The notes beneath the pieces are model-generated. The model worked only from the letters and a program-made list of their open reading frames with translations, was not told the origin of the DNA and did no database searches. DNA of 6,421 nt from a bacterium (GTDB taxonomy: Bacteria > Verrucomicrobiota > Verrucomicrobiae > Limisphaerales > J093). Both the position numbers and the translations under genes were made by a program. The stretch covers positions 1 to 6,421 of the forward strand of contig JAKCAB010000537.1 of the NCBI GenBank assembly GCA_021839785.1, written 5' to 3'. Of this stretch, positions 1 to 6,132 are shown piece after piece. Positions within the stretch are counted from its first letter, which is position 1. Each line of letters opens with the position of its first letter.

Positions 1-663
1 GGCGGCACCCGCTGGCGCGCTCGGAGCGGCGGCGGATCCGAAGGTCAGGGTCTTGAGAAAACCGACGTAAGCCGGCTTTTGTTGCGCGACCAGCGCATCG
101 TCACCGGTCATCTTGATAAACCAGGCCGTGCCCTCGCGTCGCAAAATCGCCGCGAGCATCCGTTTGCGCGGCTTTTGGTCCGCCGGCCCCGCGAGGTCGA
201 ACAACTGTCCCTCGTTGCCAGCTACGCTGACTTTTTCGGCCAGCTTGCCAAGTTCCTCGGCCGTGATCGGCGGCCCGCTCAATTGGCCAAGCCAGCGGTT
301 GACATTGTCCAGGTCGCTGCCGGCCAAGCCAGGCAGCGGAATGATCGACACGTCCGCTTTCTGGCCGTTCTCGCCCGTGACCGCGAACGACCCCACCCGC
401 ATCTGGCCGGCCGGGAGTTCCTGCCAACCGGTGGGAAGCTGCCATTTCACCTGCGGAACGCCGGTCGCGGGTTCCGGGGTCATCATGCCGGCAGACTGGG
501 CGGGAGCCAGAGCCGCCGTGTTGTCTTTGGGCGCCTGGTATTGGCGAACGCCTTCGCGGTCGCACCCGGTGACGCCCAACCCTAACCCTGCCAGCAGACT
601 GACCACGACGGGCATCCATACCTGCCGGTGCTTCGGCTCGTTCGTCGAAAAAGCAAAACGCAT
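1..663 (-). CDS. Putative lipoprotein of unknown function, C-terminus beyond the window
   Basis: Minus-strand reading from ATG at 663-661 stays open for 221 codons to position 1, so the gene is cut by the left edge. The N-terminus is a lipoprotein signal: basic, polar residues 1-14, a hydrophobic stretch at about 17-31 (MPVVVSLLAGLGLGV), then the lipobox-like VTGC with the lipidated Cys at 34. A Pro/Ala/Thr-rich linker (about 44-70) precedes a compact domain at 72-208. That domain contains WQLPTGWQELPAGQMR (74-89), DVSIIPLPGLAGSDLDNVN (104-122) and TAWFIKMTGDDALVAQQKP (179-197); after FLKTLTFG (202-209) an Ala/Pro-rich stretch leads off the window. An alternative start at 615 (Met17) would remove the basic n-region, so 663 is preferred. 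No Shine-Dalgarno is visible. I recall similar lipoproteins in Verrucomicrobia and Planctomycetes, sometimes near cytochrome c biogenesis genes, but nothing here tests that. Function is unknown; it is probably membrane-anchored on the outer side. Transcribed divergently from rpe. Confidence 0.82.
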   Translation of the reverse strand, partial: MRFAFSTNEPKHRQVWMPVVVSLLAGLGLGVTGCDREGVRQYQAPKDNTAALAPAQSAGMMTPEPATGVPQVKWQLPTGWQELPAGQMRVGSFAVTGENGQKADVSIIPLPGLAGSDLDNVNRWLGQLSGPPITAEELGKLAEKVSVAGNEGQLFDLAGPADQKPRKRMLAAILRREGTAWFIKMTGDDALVAQQKPAYVGFLKTLTFGSAAAPSAPAGAA

Positions 664-784
664 ACAGGATTGTTACTTGGACAAGCAATTTTGGCAAATA
701 CTCCCGACGCGCTTTTTGATCCCGGTCATAAGCGTCCAGCCAACGCTTGCCCGCAGCCCAAGCCATCGCATACGTTCGCGCGGC

Positions 785-1492
785 ATGATCATCGCTCCAT
801 CGTTGCTCGCCGCCAATGCCGGCCGGTTGGCGGCTGAGGCCGGCCGCGCTGAACGGGCAGGCGCCGACTGGCTGCACGTGGATATCATGGACGGCCACTT
901 CGTCCCCAATCTTACGTTCGGCCCGCACCTCGTCCGTGCCGTGCGCCAGGCCACCCGCCTGCCGCTGGACGTGCACCTCATGTGCACCCGGCCCGAGACG
1001 TTGCTCGAACCGTTTCACGAAGCAGGCGCTAGCCTCCTCACCGTCCATGTCGAACTCGGTAATCGCGTCGCGCCGCTGCTCTGGAAAATCAAGTCGCTCG
1101 GCGCCCAGGCCGGCTTGGCCGTCAACCCGCCCACGCCGATCGCCGCAGTCCGGCCGTTTCTCCGGCAGATCGACTTGCTGTTGGTGATGACCGTGAATCC
1201 CGGCTTCGGCGGCCAATCCTTCATCGAAGAAACGGTCCCGAAAATTCAGCAGGCGGCCGCGTGGCGCCGCGAGGCGGGCCTGGATTTCCACCTCGAAGTG
1301 GACGGTGGCGTGAATTTCGAGACGGTCGGCGAATGCGCCCGCGCCGGGGCGGACACGTTCGTGAGCGGCACCGCCCTTTTCGGCCAACCCAGCCTCCGGC
1401 GTGCGATCCGCAAGTTGCGCCAACTCGCGCAGCGTCACGCGCCCGCCTCGGCACCCGCCACCGCCTCGCCGGGGCTGGCCGCGGTGGCCTGA
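785..1492 (+). CDS. rpe: Ribulose-phosphate 3-epimerase
   Basis: A 235-residue cytosolic (beta/alpha)8-barrel enzyme that interconverts D-ribulose 5-phosphate and D-xylulose 5-phosphate in the pentose phosphate pathway. The start at 785 gives MIIAPSLLAAN, the typical first strand of the family; the in-frame extension upstream to 113 has no family similarity and crosses the neighbouring gene. Metal ligands expected for the family are in place: His31 and Asp33 in HVDIMDGHFVPN (31-42), His64 in DVHLM (62-66), and Asp173 in LEVDGGVN (170-177), where Asp33 and Asp173 also serve as the acid/base pair. The phosphate-binding loop NPGFGGQSF lies at 138-146 and the second phosphate site is VSGTALF (193-199). 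Length matches the usual 215-235 residues. The last 20 or so residues are an Ala/Pro-rich tail outside the fold. No Shine-Dalgarno precedes the ATG. The gene is followed after 33 bp by a phosphohexomutase on the same strand, so the two are probably cotranscribed. Confidence 0.96.
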   Translation: MIIAPSLLAANAGRLAAEAGRAERAGADWLHVDIMDGHFVPNLTFGPHLVRAVRQATRLPLDVHLMCTRPETLLEPFHEAGASLLTVHVELGNRVAPLLWKIKSLGAQAGLAVNPPTPIAAVRPFLRQIDLLLVMTVNPGFGGQSFIEETVPKIQQAAAWRREAGLDFHLEVDGGVNFETVGECARAGADTFVSGTALFGQPSLRRAIRKLRQLAQRHAPASAPATASPGLAAVA

Positions 1493-1525
1493 GGCTGGTC
1501 GCATCCCTCGTCACACCGGGCCGCC

Positions 1526-2941
1526 ATGTCTCCAATCCGTTTCGGCACCGACGGCTGGCGAGGAGTCATCGCCGAGGATTTCACCTTCGCGAATGTCGAG
1601 CGGGTCGCCCAAGCCACGGCGGACTACTGGGCCTCCGCGGCAGGTGATCGCCAGCGCCTGGCGGTGGTGGGGTACGACAACCGCTTTCTGTCCGAGCAAT
1701 TCGCCGCGCGGACGGCTGAGGTCTTCGCCGGCAACGCGTTTCGCGTTGTTTTGACCTCGGTGCCCACGCCCACGCCGGCAGTTTCGCTCGCGGTAAAACA
1801 GCTTCACGCGGCGGGCGGCGTCATGATCACCGCCAGCCACAATCCGCCCGAATTCAACGGCTTCAAACTCAAGGCCTGGTTCGGCGGCTCGGCCGACGCC
1901 ACGATTTGCCAAGGCGTGGAAGGCTGGCTGGACCGCGCGCCAGCGCGGCGCGCGCCGCTGGCCGAGGCGCGCCGACAAGGCGTGGTGACCCTCAAGGACC
2001 TGCGGCCGGCGCATTACCGCGCGATCCGGCGGTTGGTGGACTTCGACCGCGTTGCCCATTCGGGCTTGCGCGTGGCCCACGACGCGATGTTTGGCGTCGG
2101 CGCGGGGTGCTTCGCCGAGTTGCTTGCCCGGACCACCTGCCGCGTCACCACGTTCCGCGGCGAGCGCGACCCCCTTTTTGGCGGCATCCGGCCAGAACCG
2201 ATCCCGCCGTTTTACGCCGCCACCTCGGCGTTTTTGCGCCGCCACCCGCACGACGTGTGCCTGGTCAGCGACGGCGACGCCGACCGGTTGGGCGCCCTCG
2301 ACGAACGCGGTGTACCGCTGACGGCGCATCAAGTCGTCGCGCTGGTCCTGTGGCATCTGGCGGTGAACCGGCGCCAGCGCGGGACGGTGGTCAAATCGCT
2401 CAACACGACCAGTCTCGTGGATCGAATCTGCGCCGCGCAGGGTCTGCCGTTGCGGGTGACGCCGATCGGCTTCAAACACATCAGCGCCGAAATGCTGCGT
2501 CCCGGCGTGCTGGCCGGGCTGGAAGAAAGCGGCAGCCTGGGCTTCCCGGCGCACCTTCCAGAACGCGACGGCCTGGCGGCCGGCCTGTTGCTGCTGGAGT
2601 TGCTGGCCTGGGAGCAACCACCGCTGAGCCGCCTGTGGCGCCGGCTGGAGCGCGAGTTCGGACCGCACCAATACGCGCGCCTGGACCTCCCGTTCCCGGA
2701 GGAACGCCGCGCGGATTTGATGGCTGCGTGCGCGTCAAAGCCGCCAGCCCGGCTGGGCCGGTCTCCCGTCGTGGAAGTGCACACCTTCGACGGCGTGAAA
2801 TACGTCGCCCGCGACGGGTCGTGGCTGATGATTCGCGGCTCGGGCACCGAACCGGTCGTCCGCGTTTATGCCGAGGCGGCGAGCCAGGCGGCGGCGCAGC
2901 GCCTGGTGCATGCCGGCGCGCGACGGCTGCGGTTGCTTTGA
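1526..2941 (+). CDS. Alpha-D-phosphohexomutase (phosphoglucomutase/phosphomannomutase family)
   Basis: A 471-residue cytosolic enzyme of the four-domain alpha-D-phosphohexomutase superfamily, which moves phosphate between C6 and C1 of hexose phosphates through a phosphoserine. Motifs in order: FGTDGWRG (6-13); the active-site loop TASHNP (102-107) with phosphoserine Ser104; the Mg-binding loop DGDADR (249-254); the sugar-recognition loop GLEESGS (331-337); and the C-terminal phosphate-binding loop RGSGTEPVVR (437-446). The start at 1526 puts FGTDG at its normal distance from Met1. The FGTDGWRG-IAEDFTF style is that of proteins annotated as phosphoglucomutase/phosphomannomutase in several phyla, not of GlmM, which normally has FGTDGIRG. 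Substrate could be glucose, mannose or another hexose phosphate; the sugar loop is unusual (Leu332 where Gly is common, Ser337 where Gly or His is common), so no symbol is given. It lies 33 bp after rpe and is probably in the same transcript. Confidence 0.93.
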   Translation: MSPIRFGTDGWRGVIAEDFTFANVERVAQATADYWASAAGDRQRLAVVGYDNRFLSEQFAARTAEVFAGNAFRVVLTSVPTPTPAVSLAVKQLHAAGGVMITASHNPPEFNGFKLKAWFGGSADATICQGVEGWLDRAPARRAPLAEARRQGVVTLKDLRPAHYRAIRRLVDFDRVAHSGLRVAHDAMFGVGAGCFAELLARTTCRVTTFRGERDPLFGGIRPEPIPPFYAATSAFLRRHPHDVCLVSDGDADRLGALDERGVPLTAHQVVALVLWHLAVNRRQRGTVVKSLNTTSLVDRICAAQGLPLRVTPIGFKHISAEMLRPGVLAGLEESGSLGFPAHLPERDGLAAGLLLLELLAWEQPPLSRLWRRLEREFGPHQYARLDLPFPEERRADLMAACASKPPARLGRSPVVEVHTFDGVKYVARDGSWLMIRGSGTEPVVRVYAEAASQAAAQRLVHAGARRLRLL

Positions 2942-2954
2942 CCGCGGCACAGGC

Positions 2955-3007
2955 GCGCGGGTGTCCGCTCGCCCGTTTGGCCCAGGAGCGCGGATGTCCA
3001 ATCCGCG
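2955..3007. repeat. Two copies of a 12-bp repeat with 33-bp spacing, each leading a palindrome
   Basis: GCGCGGGTGTCC (2955-2966) and GCGCGGATGTCC (2988-2999) differ at one base. In the first copy CGGGTG (2958-2963) can pair with CGCCCG (2970-2975), with one G-T pair. In the second, CGCGGAT (2989-2995) and ATCCGCG (3001-3007) form a perfect 7-bp palindrome around GTCCA. The preserved core with changed but still pairing arms looks like a small dispersed palindromic element of the kind common between genes in Verrucomicrobia; that family assignment is inference. Confidence 0.55.
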
Positions 3008-3045
3008 ACCCGGCAGACCTTAACGTCGGTGAGACCCGAGCGGCT

Positions 3046-3062
3046 GCGACCGGGACGGTCGC
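3046..3062. repeat. Perfect GC hairpin, 7-bp stem and 3-nt loop
   Basis: GCGACCG (3046-3052), loop GGA (3053-3055), CGGTCGC (3056-3062). It should fold strongly in RNA. No T-tract follows, so it is not a standard Rho-independent terminator. It may be a transcript-end or processing structure for the rpe-phosphohexomutase mRNA, or part of the leader of ppk1. Confidence 0.5.
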
Positions 3063-3173
3063 GCGCCCAAACGGGGATGCGCGCGCGGGAGCCGGGTTGC
3101 CAAGTTGTCACTGGCCAAAGCCCACGCGCCTTGCTCCTATTGCGTTCGGCGTTGACCCAAGCGCACCACGTGC

Positions 3174-5315
3174 ATGAAGCGACCGTCGCCTAAAAACTAC
3201 GTCAACCGCGAGTTGAGCTGGCTGGAGTTCAACCAGCGGGTGCTGGAGGAGGTGCTCGACCGCACGAACCCGTTGCTGGAGCGCGTGAAGTTCTTCGCCA
3301 TCGTCAGCTCCAATCTCGACGAGTTTTTCGAGGTGCGCGTGGCGGGCCTGAAACAACAGGTGGCCAGCGCCACGAACGAGCGCGGCCTTGACGGGATGAC
3401 CGCCGGCGAAACCTTGCGGGCCATCGCGGCGCGCATCCGGCGGATGGTGGCGACGCAGTACCAGGTCTGGCGCGAGCAACTCGTGCCGGCGCTGGCCCGG
3501 CATGGCATCCACTTCATTCACCCGGCATTCGTGCAAGGAGCGGATCGGGACTGGCTGGACGCGTTTTACCGGGCGGAGGTGCACCCGGTGCTTACGCCGC
3601 TGGCGATCGATCCGGCCCATCCGTTTCCCCGGTTGCGCAACAAGTCGTTGCATCTCATCGTGCAACTGCGGCGCCCGGGCAGGAAGAAAACCCGCCACCG
3701 TTTGTTGGTGGTGCAGGTGCCCCGCGTGTTGCCCCGGCTCATCGAACTCCCCCGCCCCGACGGCGAACACGCTTACGTCTTGCTCGAGAAGCTCATCCAG
3801 CACCACTTGGCGGACGTGGTGCCGGGCCAGGAAGTGCAGGGCTGCTGGGCCTTCCGCGTGACGCGGAACAGCGATTTGTACATCGACGAAGGCGACTCGG
3901 CCAACCTGCTCAAGGCGGTGGAAAACGAGGTTCACAACCGGCTTAAAGGCGAGGCCGTGCGGCTGGAAGTCGAGGAAGGCACCCCGCCGGAGATCATCAA
4001 AGACCTCCTCGCCACGCAGCGACTCGAGCCGGACGACCTTTACCAGGTCAACGGTCCGATGAACACCCCCCGGCTCATGGCGCTCTGCTCGAACATCGAG
4101 CAACCCGAGTTGCACGACCCGCCGTTCTTCGCGCCCGTTGCGCCCGCCTTGCGCGGACAAGCCGACATTTTCGCCGCCGTCCGCCGGGGCGACATCTTGT
4201 TGCACCACCCTTACGAGAGCTTCGAGAGCGTCGTCGGTTTTTTGCGACAGGCCGCCGCGGACCCGCAGGTGCTGGCGATCAAGCAGACGCTTTACCGCAC
4301 GGGCGGCGATCCGCGCATCATCGGGGCGCTCATGGACGCGGTGAAGAACGGCAAGCAGGTGACCGCCGTGGTCGAGTTGAAGGCCCGCTTCGACGAGTCC
4401 AACAACATCCGCTGGTCGCGCCAGCTCGAAGACGCCGGCGTGCACGTCATTTACGGCTTGGTCGGTTACAAGATTCACTGCAAGGCCACGCTGGTCGTGC
4501 GCCGCGACGAGGACGGCATCCGCCGCTACCTCCACTTGGGCACCGGCAACTACAACCCCGTCACCGCGCGCATCTACACCGACCTGAGCCTGCTAACGTG
4601 CCGGCCGGACCTGGGCGAGGACGCCACGAACCTTTTCAATCTCATCACCGGCCTCTGCCAATACCAGGGGATGCGCAAGCTGCTGGTTGCCCCGTTCGAC
4701 CTGCTCACCCGGATGCTCGAAAAAATCCGGCGCGAGACCGAGCACGCCCGGCGCGGCCTGCCGGCCCGCATCGTCGCCAAGATGAACGCGCTGGTGGTCA
4801 CCGAGATCATTGACGCCCTCTACGAGGCCTCGCAGGCGGGCGTGAAAGTGGATCTGATCGTGCGGGGCATCTGCTGCCTGCGGCCGGGCGTGCGGGGATT
4901 GAGCGAGAACATCTCCGTGCGCAGCATTGTGGGCCGCTTCCTCGAACACAGCCGGGTGTTTTACTTCGAGAACGCCTGCGAACCGGAGATTTTCGTCGGC
5001 AGCGCCGACTGGATGCCCCGCAACCTTTTCAAGCGCATCGAGGTGGTCTTTCCGATCGAGGACGGCAGATTGCGGGAACGCATCCTCAGCGAGTTGCTCG
5101 CCGTGCAACTGGCTGACAACGTCAAAGCCCGCTTCATCCGGGCGGACGGCACGCATCGCCGCGCCGGGGTGCGGCGAGGCGAGCCGCGCTTGAACAGCCA
5201 GGAGGAACTGATCCGCCGGGCGCAGGCGAACGCGAACGCTGGCGGTGGCCCTCAGCTTGCCAACAACGGCCCCCGGCTCACGCCGATACCCGCAGCCGCA
5301 GTGCCGCTCCAGTGA
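3174..5315 (+). CDS. ppk1: Polyphosphate kinase 1
   Basis: A 713-residue enzyme that reversibly transfers the gamma-phosphate of ATP to polyphosphate, making the cell's phosphate and energy polymer; PPK1 is typically peripheral to the inner membrane. The N-terminal domain opens with VNRELSWLEFNQRVLEE (10-26) and SSNLDEFFEVR (45-55), where Asn47 matches the ATP-contacting Asn of the E. coli enzyme. Catalytic positions fall on the same numbers as in E. coli: His435 in YKIHCKA (the autophosphorylated His), His454 in YLHLGTGNYN, and His592 in FLEHSRVFYFEN. The Mg-binding arginines are Arg375 (TLYRTGG) and Arg405 (KARFDE). All four domains are present and the family fold ends near NSQEEL; about 30 Ala/Asn/Pro-rich residues follow, making it slightly longer than the 688-residue E. 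coli protein. The start at 3174 gives the usual distance to the first motif; no Shine-Dalgarno is seen. No ppx or phoU neighbour lies in the window. It is convergent with the minus-strand PEP-CTERM region. Confidence 0.97.
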   Translation: MKRPSPKNYVNRELSWLEFNQRVLEEVLDRTNPLLERVKFFAIVSSNLDEFFEVRVAGLKQQVASATNERGLDGMTAGETLRAIAARIRRMVATQYQVWREQLVPALARHGIHFIHPAFVQGADRDWLDAFYRAEVHPVLTPLAIDPAHPFPRLRNKSLHLIVQLRRPGRKKTRHRLLVVQVPRVLPRLIELPRPDGEHAYVLLEKLIQHHLADVVPGQEVQGCWAFRVTRNSDLYIDEGDSANLLKAVENEVHNRLKGEAVRLEVEEGTPPEIIKDLLATQRLEPDDLYQVNGPMNTPRLMALCSNIEQPELHDPPFFAPVAPALRGQADIFAAVRRGDILLHHPYESFESVVGFLRQAAADPQVLAIKQTLYRTGGDPRIIGALMDAVKNGKQVTAVVELKARFDESNNIRWSRQLEDAGVHVIYGLVGYKIHCKATLVVRRDEDGIRRYLHLGTGNYNPVTARIYTDLSLLTCRPDLGEDATNLFNLITGLCQYQGMRKLLVAPFDLLTRMLEKIRRETEHARRGLPARIVAKMNALVVTEIIDALYEASQAGVKVDLIVRGICCLRPGVRGLSENISVRSIVGRFLEHSRVFYFENACEPEIFVGSADWMPRNLFKRIEVVFPIEDGRLRERILSELLAVQLADNVKARFIRADGTHRRAGVRRGEPRLNSQEELIRRAQANANAGGGPQLANNGPRLTPIPAAAVPLQ

Positions 5316-5354
5316 CCGCCTTCGCCAAGTGCAACACCGCGGCGAGTTGTGCTA

Positions 5355-5498
5355 CTACGACGGCGGTTTTCCCCAGCGGCCATAGACCTCGATGAGCGCG
5401 TTGTTCGTGTCATTGCGCCGGTCCAGCCAGCCGATGAACAGTTGATTGCCGTCCGGTTTGACCGTCAGCATCAGCATCCTTTGAACATTCTTACTCAC
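5355..5498 (-). pseudogene. Fragment of a BNR/sialidase-like protein (or 47-aa coupled ORF)
   Basis: On the minus strand a 47-codon frame runs from a possible GTG start at 5498-5496 to TAG at 5357-5355. It contains TVKPDGNQLFIGWLDRRND (residues 12-30), then NNALIEVYGRWG. This VKPDG-LF-GW-DRR-D pattern is what I know from internal repeats of bacterial BNR/sialidase-like secreted proteins, where much more sequence lies on both sides. A 47-aa protein could not be such an enzyme, so a relic is the likelier reading. The GTG overlaps the TGA of the PEP-CTERM gene (GTGA), so a translationally coupled micro-ORF is possible. Its downstream end lies only 39 bp from the ppk1 stop, suggesting that the rest was deleted at that junction. 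Confidence 0.45.
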
Positions 5499-6079
5499 GG
5501 CTGGCCGCCTTGGCGGCGGCGGGCGACCCACCACAGGCCCAGCCCGCCTAGAACCAGCAACGCCCAAGGAGCCGGCTCCGGAATGGGCTGCAACACGCTG
5601 AAGGATTGCAGGCCGAGGAGTGGCTGGGGAACCTGCAACGAAGCATTCCCACCGCCTTGAGCATAGAACAATGCGGATTGACCGTAGCCGCCCAAGCCGT
5701 GCGTCACCGCTTCCTCGTAGGTCGCCCCCAACTGGACGTCCCACACCTTTACCTGCAGCCATGCCCACCCCACCTCATGCACCGACGGAACGAGGCCGTA
5801 AGTATCACCCCTGAAATACCCCGGTCGCACGAACGGAGCGAGTACGCGGCCAACTCCGTGACTGCCAACCACCGGGCTTAGCGAGTCTGGCGTAGCCCCG
5901 CTATACACCTCCGCTACCCATTCCGAACCGCTAAGCAGACTGCCGGTCCAGTCATACACGGGAGCATCGAGGCCGTAAACGCTGTTCCAATTCGCTAAGC
6001 CAAAAGTTGCCTGGGCGAACGCTTCAGCCGCCACGCACGCGCAGGCCAAAGACAAAGACAAGAAAGTTGTCATTCTCAT
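5495..6079 (-). CDS. PEP-CTERM sorting-domain protein
   Basis: A 194-residue exported protein. The start at 6079 is chosen because AAAGGAA lies 6 nt upstream and because it yields a good signal peptide at once (MRMTTFLSLSLACACVAAEAFA, cleavage probably after Ala22 or Ala24). A longer frame from 6142 would put 21 polar residues ahead of the signal and overlaps the neighbouring remnant. The mature part (ATFGLANWNSVYGLDAPVYD..., with GSEWVAEVYSG, WLQVKVWD and TYEEAVTHGLGGYGQS) resembles a secreted-protein domain I have seen repeatedly in Verrucomicrobia PEP-CTERM proteins; its function is unknown. The C-terminus has the sorting tail: PEP at 167-169, a hydrophobic helix at about 172-186, and RRR at 187-189. 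In known PEP-CTERM systems an exosortase cleaves this tail and the protein reaches the cell surface or extracellular matrix; no exosortase gene is in the window. Convergent with ppk1. Confidence 0.88.
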   Translation of the reverse strand: MRMTTFLSLSLACACVAAEAFAQATFGLANWNSVYGLDAPVYDWTGSLLSGSEWVAEVYSGATPDSLSPVVGSHGVGRVLAPFVRPGYFRGDTYGLVPSVHEVGWAWLQVKVWDVQLGATYEEAVTHGLGGYGQSALFYAQGGGNASLQVPQPLLGLQSFSVLQPIPEPAPWALLVLGGLGLWWVARRRQGGQP

Positions 6080-6085
6080 ACGACA

Positions 6086-6092
6086 TTCCTTT
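6086..6092 (-). promoter_or_regulatory. Shine-Dalgarno for the PEP-CTERM gene
   Basis: AAAGGAA on the minus strand, separated by 6 nt from the ATG at 6079. It decides the start against the upstream ATGs at 6142 and 6130. It is the only clear ribosome binding site among the genes of this window. Confidence 0.65.
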
Positions 6093-6114
6093 GGTCGTTC
6101 CGTGTGATCGTGGG

Positions 6115-6132
6115 TAATGACCAGACTCATTA
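6115..6132. promoter_or_regulatory. AT-rich inverted repeat upstream of the PEP-CTERM gene, possible operator
   Basis: TAATGA (6115-6120), spacer CCAGAC, TCATTA (6127-6132): perfect 6-bp arms. It sits about 36-53 nt before the chosen start of the PEP-CTERM gene, a usual place for an operator, and its right arm includes the TAA stop of the upstream remnant. No good -35/-10 pair could be placed with it. A weak terminator stem or chance are alternatives. Confidence 0.3.

Larger units (their letters stand above)
2942..3173. other. Palindrome-rich intergenic region before ppk1
   Basis: This 232-bp gap has no convincing ORF. It holds a 12-bp near-exact direct repeat with 33-bp spacing (2955-2966 and 2988-2999), each copy leading into a hairpin-forming palindrome; a perfect 7-bp-stem hairpin with a GGA loop (3046-3062); and a perfect 9-bp inverted repeat, CCCGTTTGG at 2972-2980 against CCAAACGGG at 3067-3075. 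None of the hairpins is followed by a T-run, so a classic intrinsic terminator is not visible. I could not find a convincing -35/-10 pair for ppk1. The gap separates ppk1 from the upstream pair, so ppk1 may have its own promoter here. Confidence 0.6.

Noticed and set aside
113..784. In-frame upstream extension of rpe giving a 459-residue protein
   Set aside because: The family starts at MIIAPSLLAAN (785); the extension is antisense to the lipoprotein gene and has no family character.
101..1504. 467-codon open frame on the minus strand
   Set aside because: It lies antisense to rpe and out of frame with the lipoprotein; composition is Arg/Gly-rich low quality with no motif. It is a GC-rich shadow.
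1511..2671. 386-codon minus-strand frame
   Set aside because: Fully antisense to the phosphohexomutase, with His/Arg/Gln-rich shadow composition.
3105..3117. Possible PhoB-like half site (TTGTCACTGG) ahead of ppk1
   Set aside because: Only one half is present and no second direct repeat lies at the expected 11-bp spacing.
1906..3177. 423-codon plus-strand frame overlapping the phosphohexomutase and the gap before ppk1
   Set aside because: Arg/Ala/Pro-rich alternative frame with no motifs; the phosphohexomutase has all active-site loops in its own frame.
3108..4535. 475-codon minus-strand frame
   Set aside because: Antisense to ppk1, whose frame carries every catalytic residue; no domain or signal seen in the antisense frame.
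5316..5354. Terminator between ppk1 and the convergent fragment
   Set aside because: Only a 4-bp CAAC/GTTG stem is visible and no T-tract follows on either strand.
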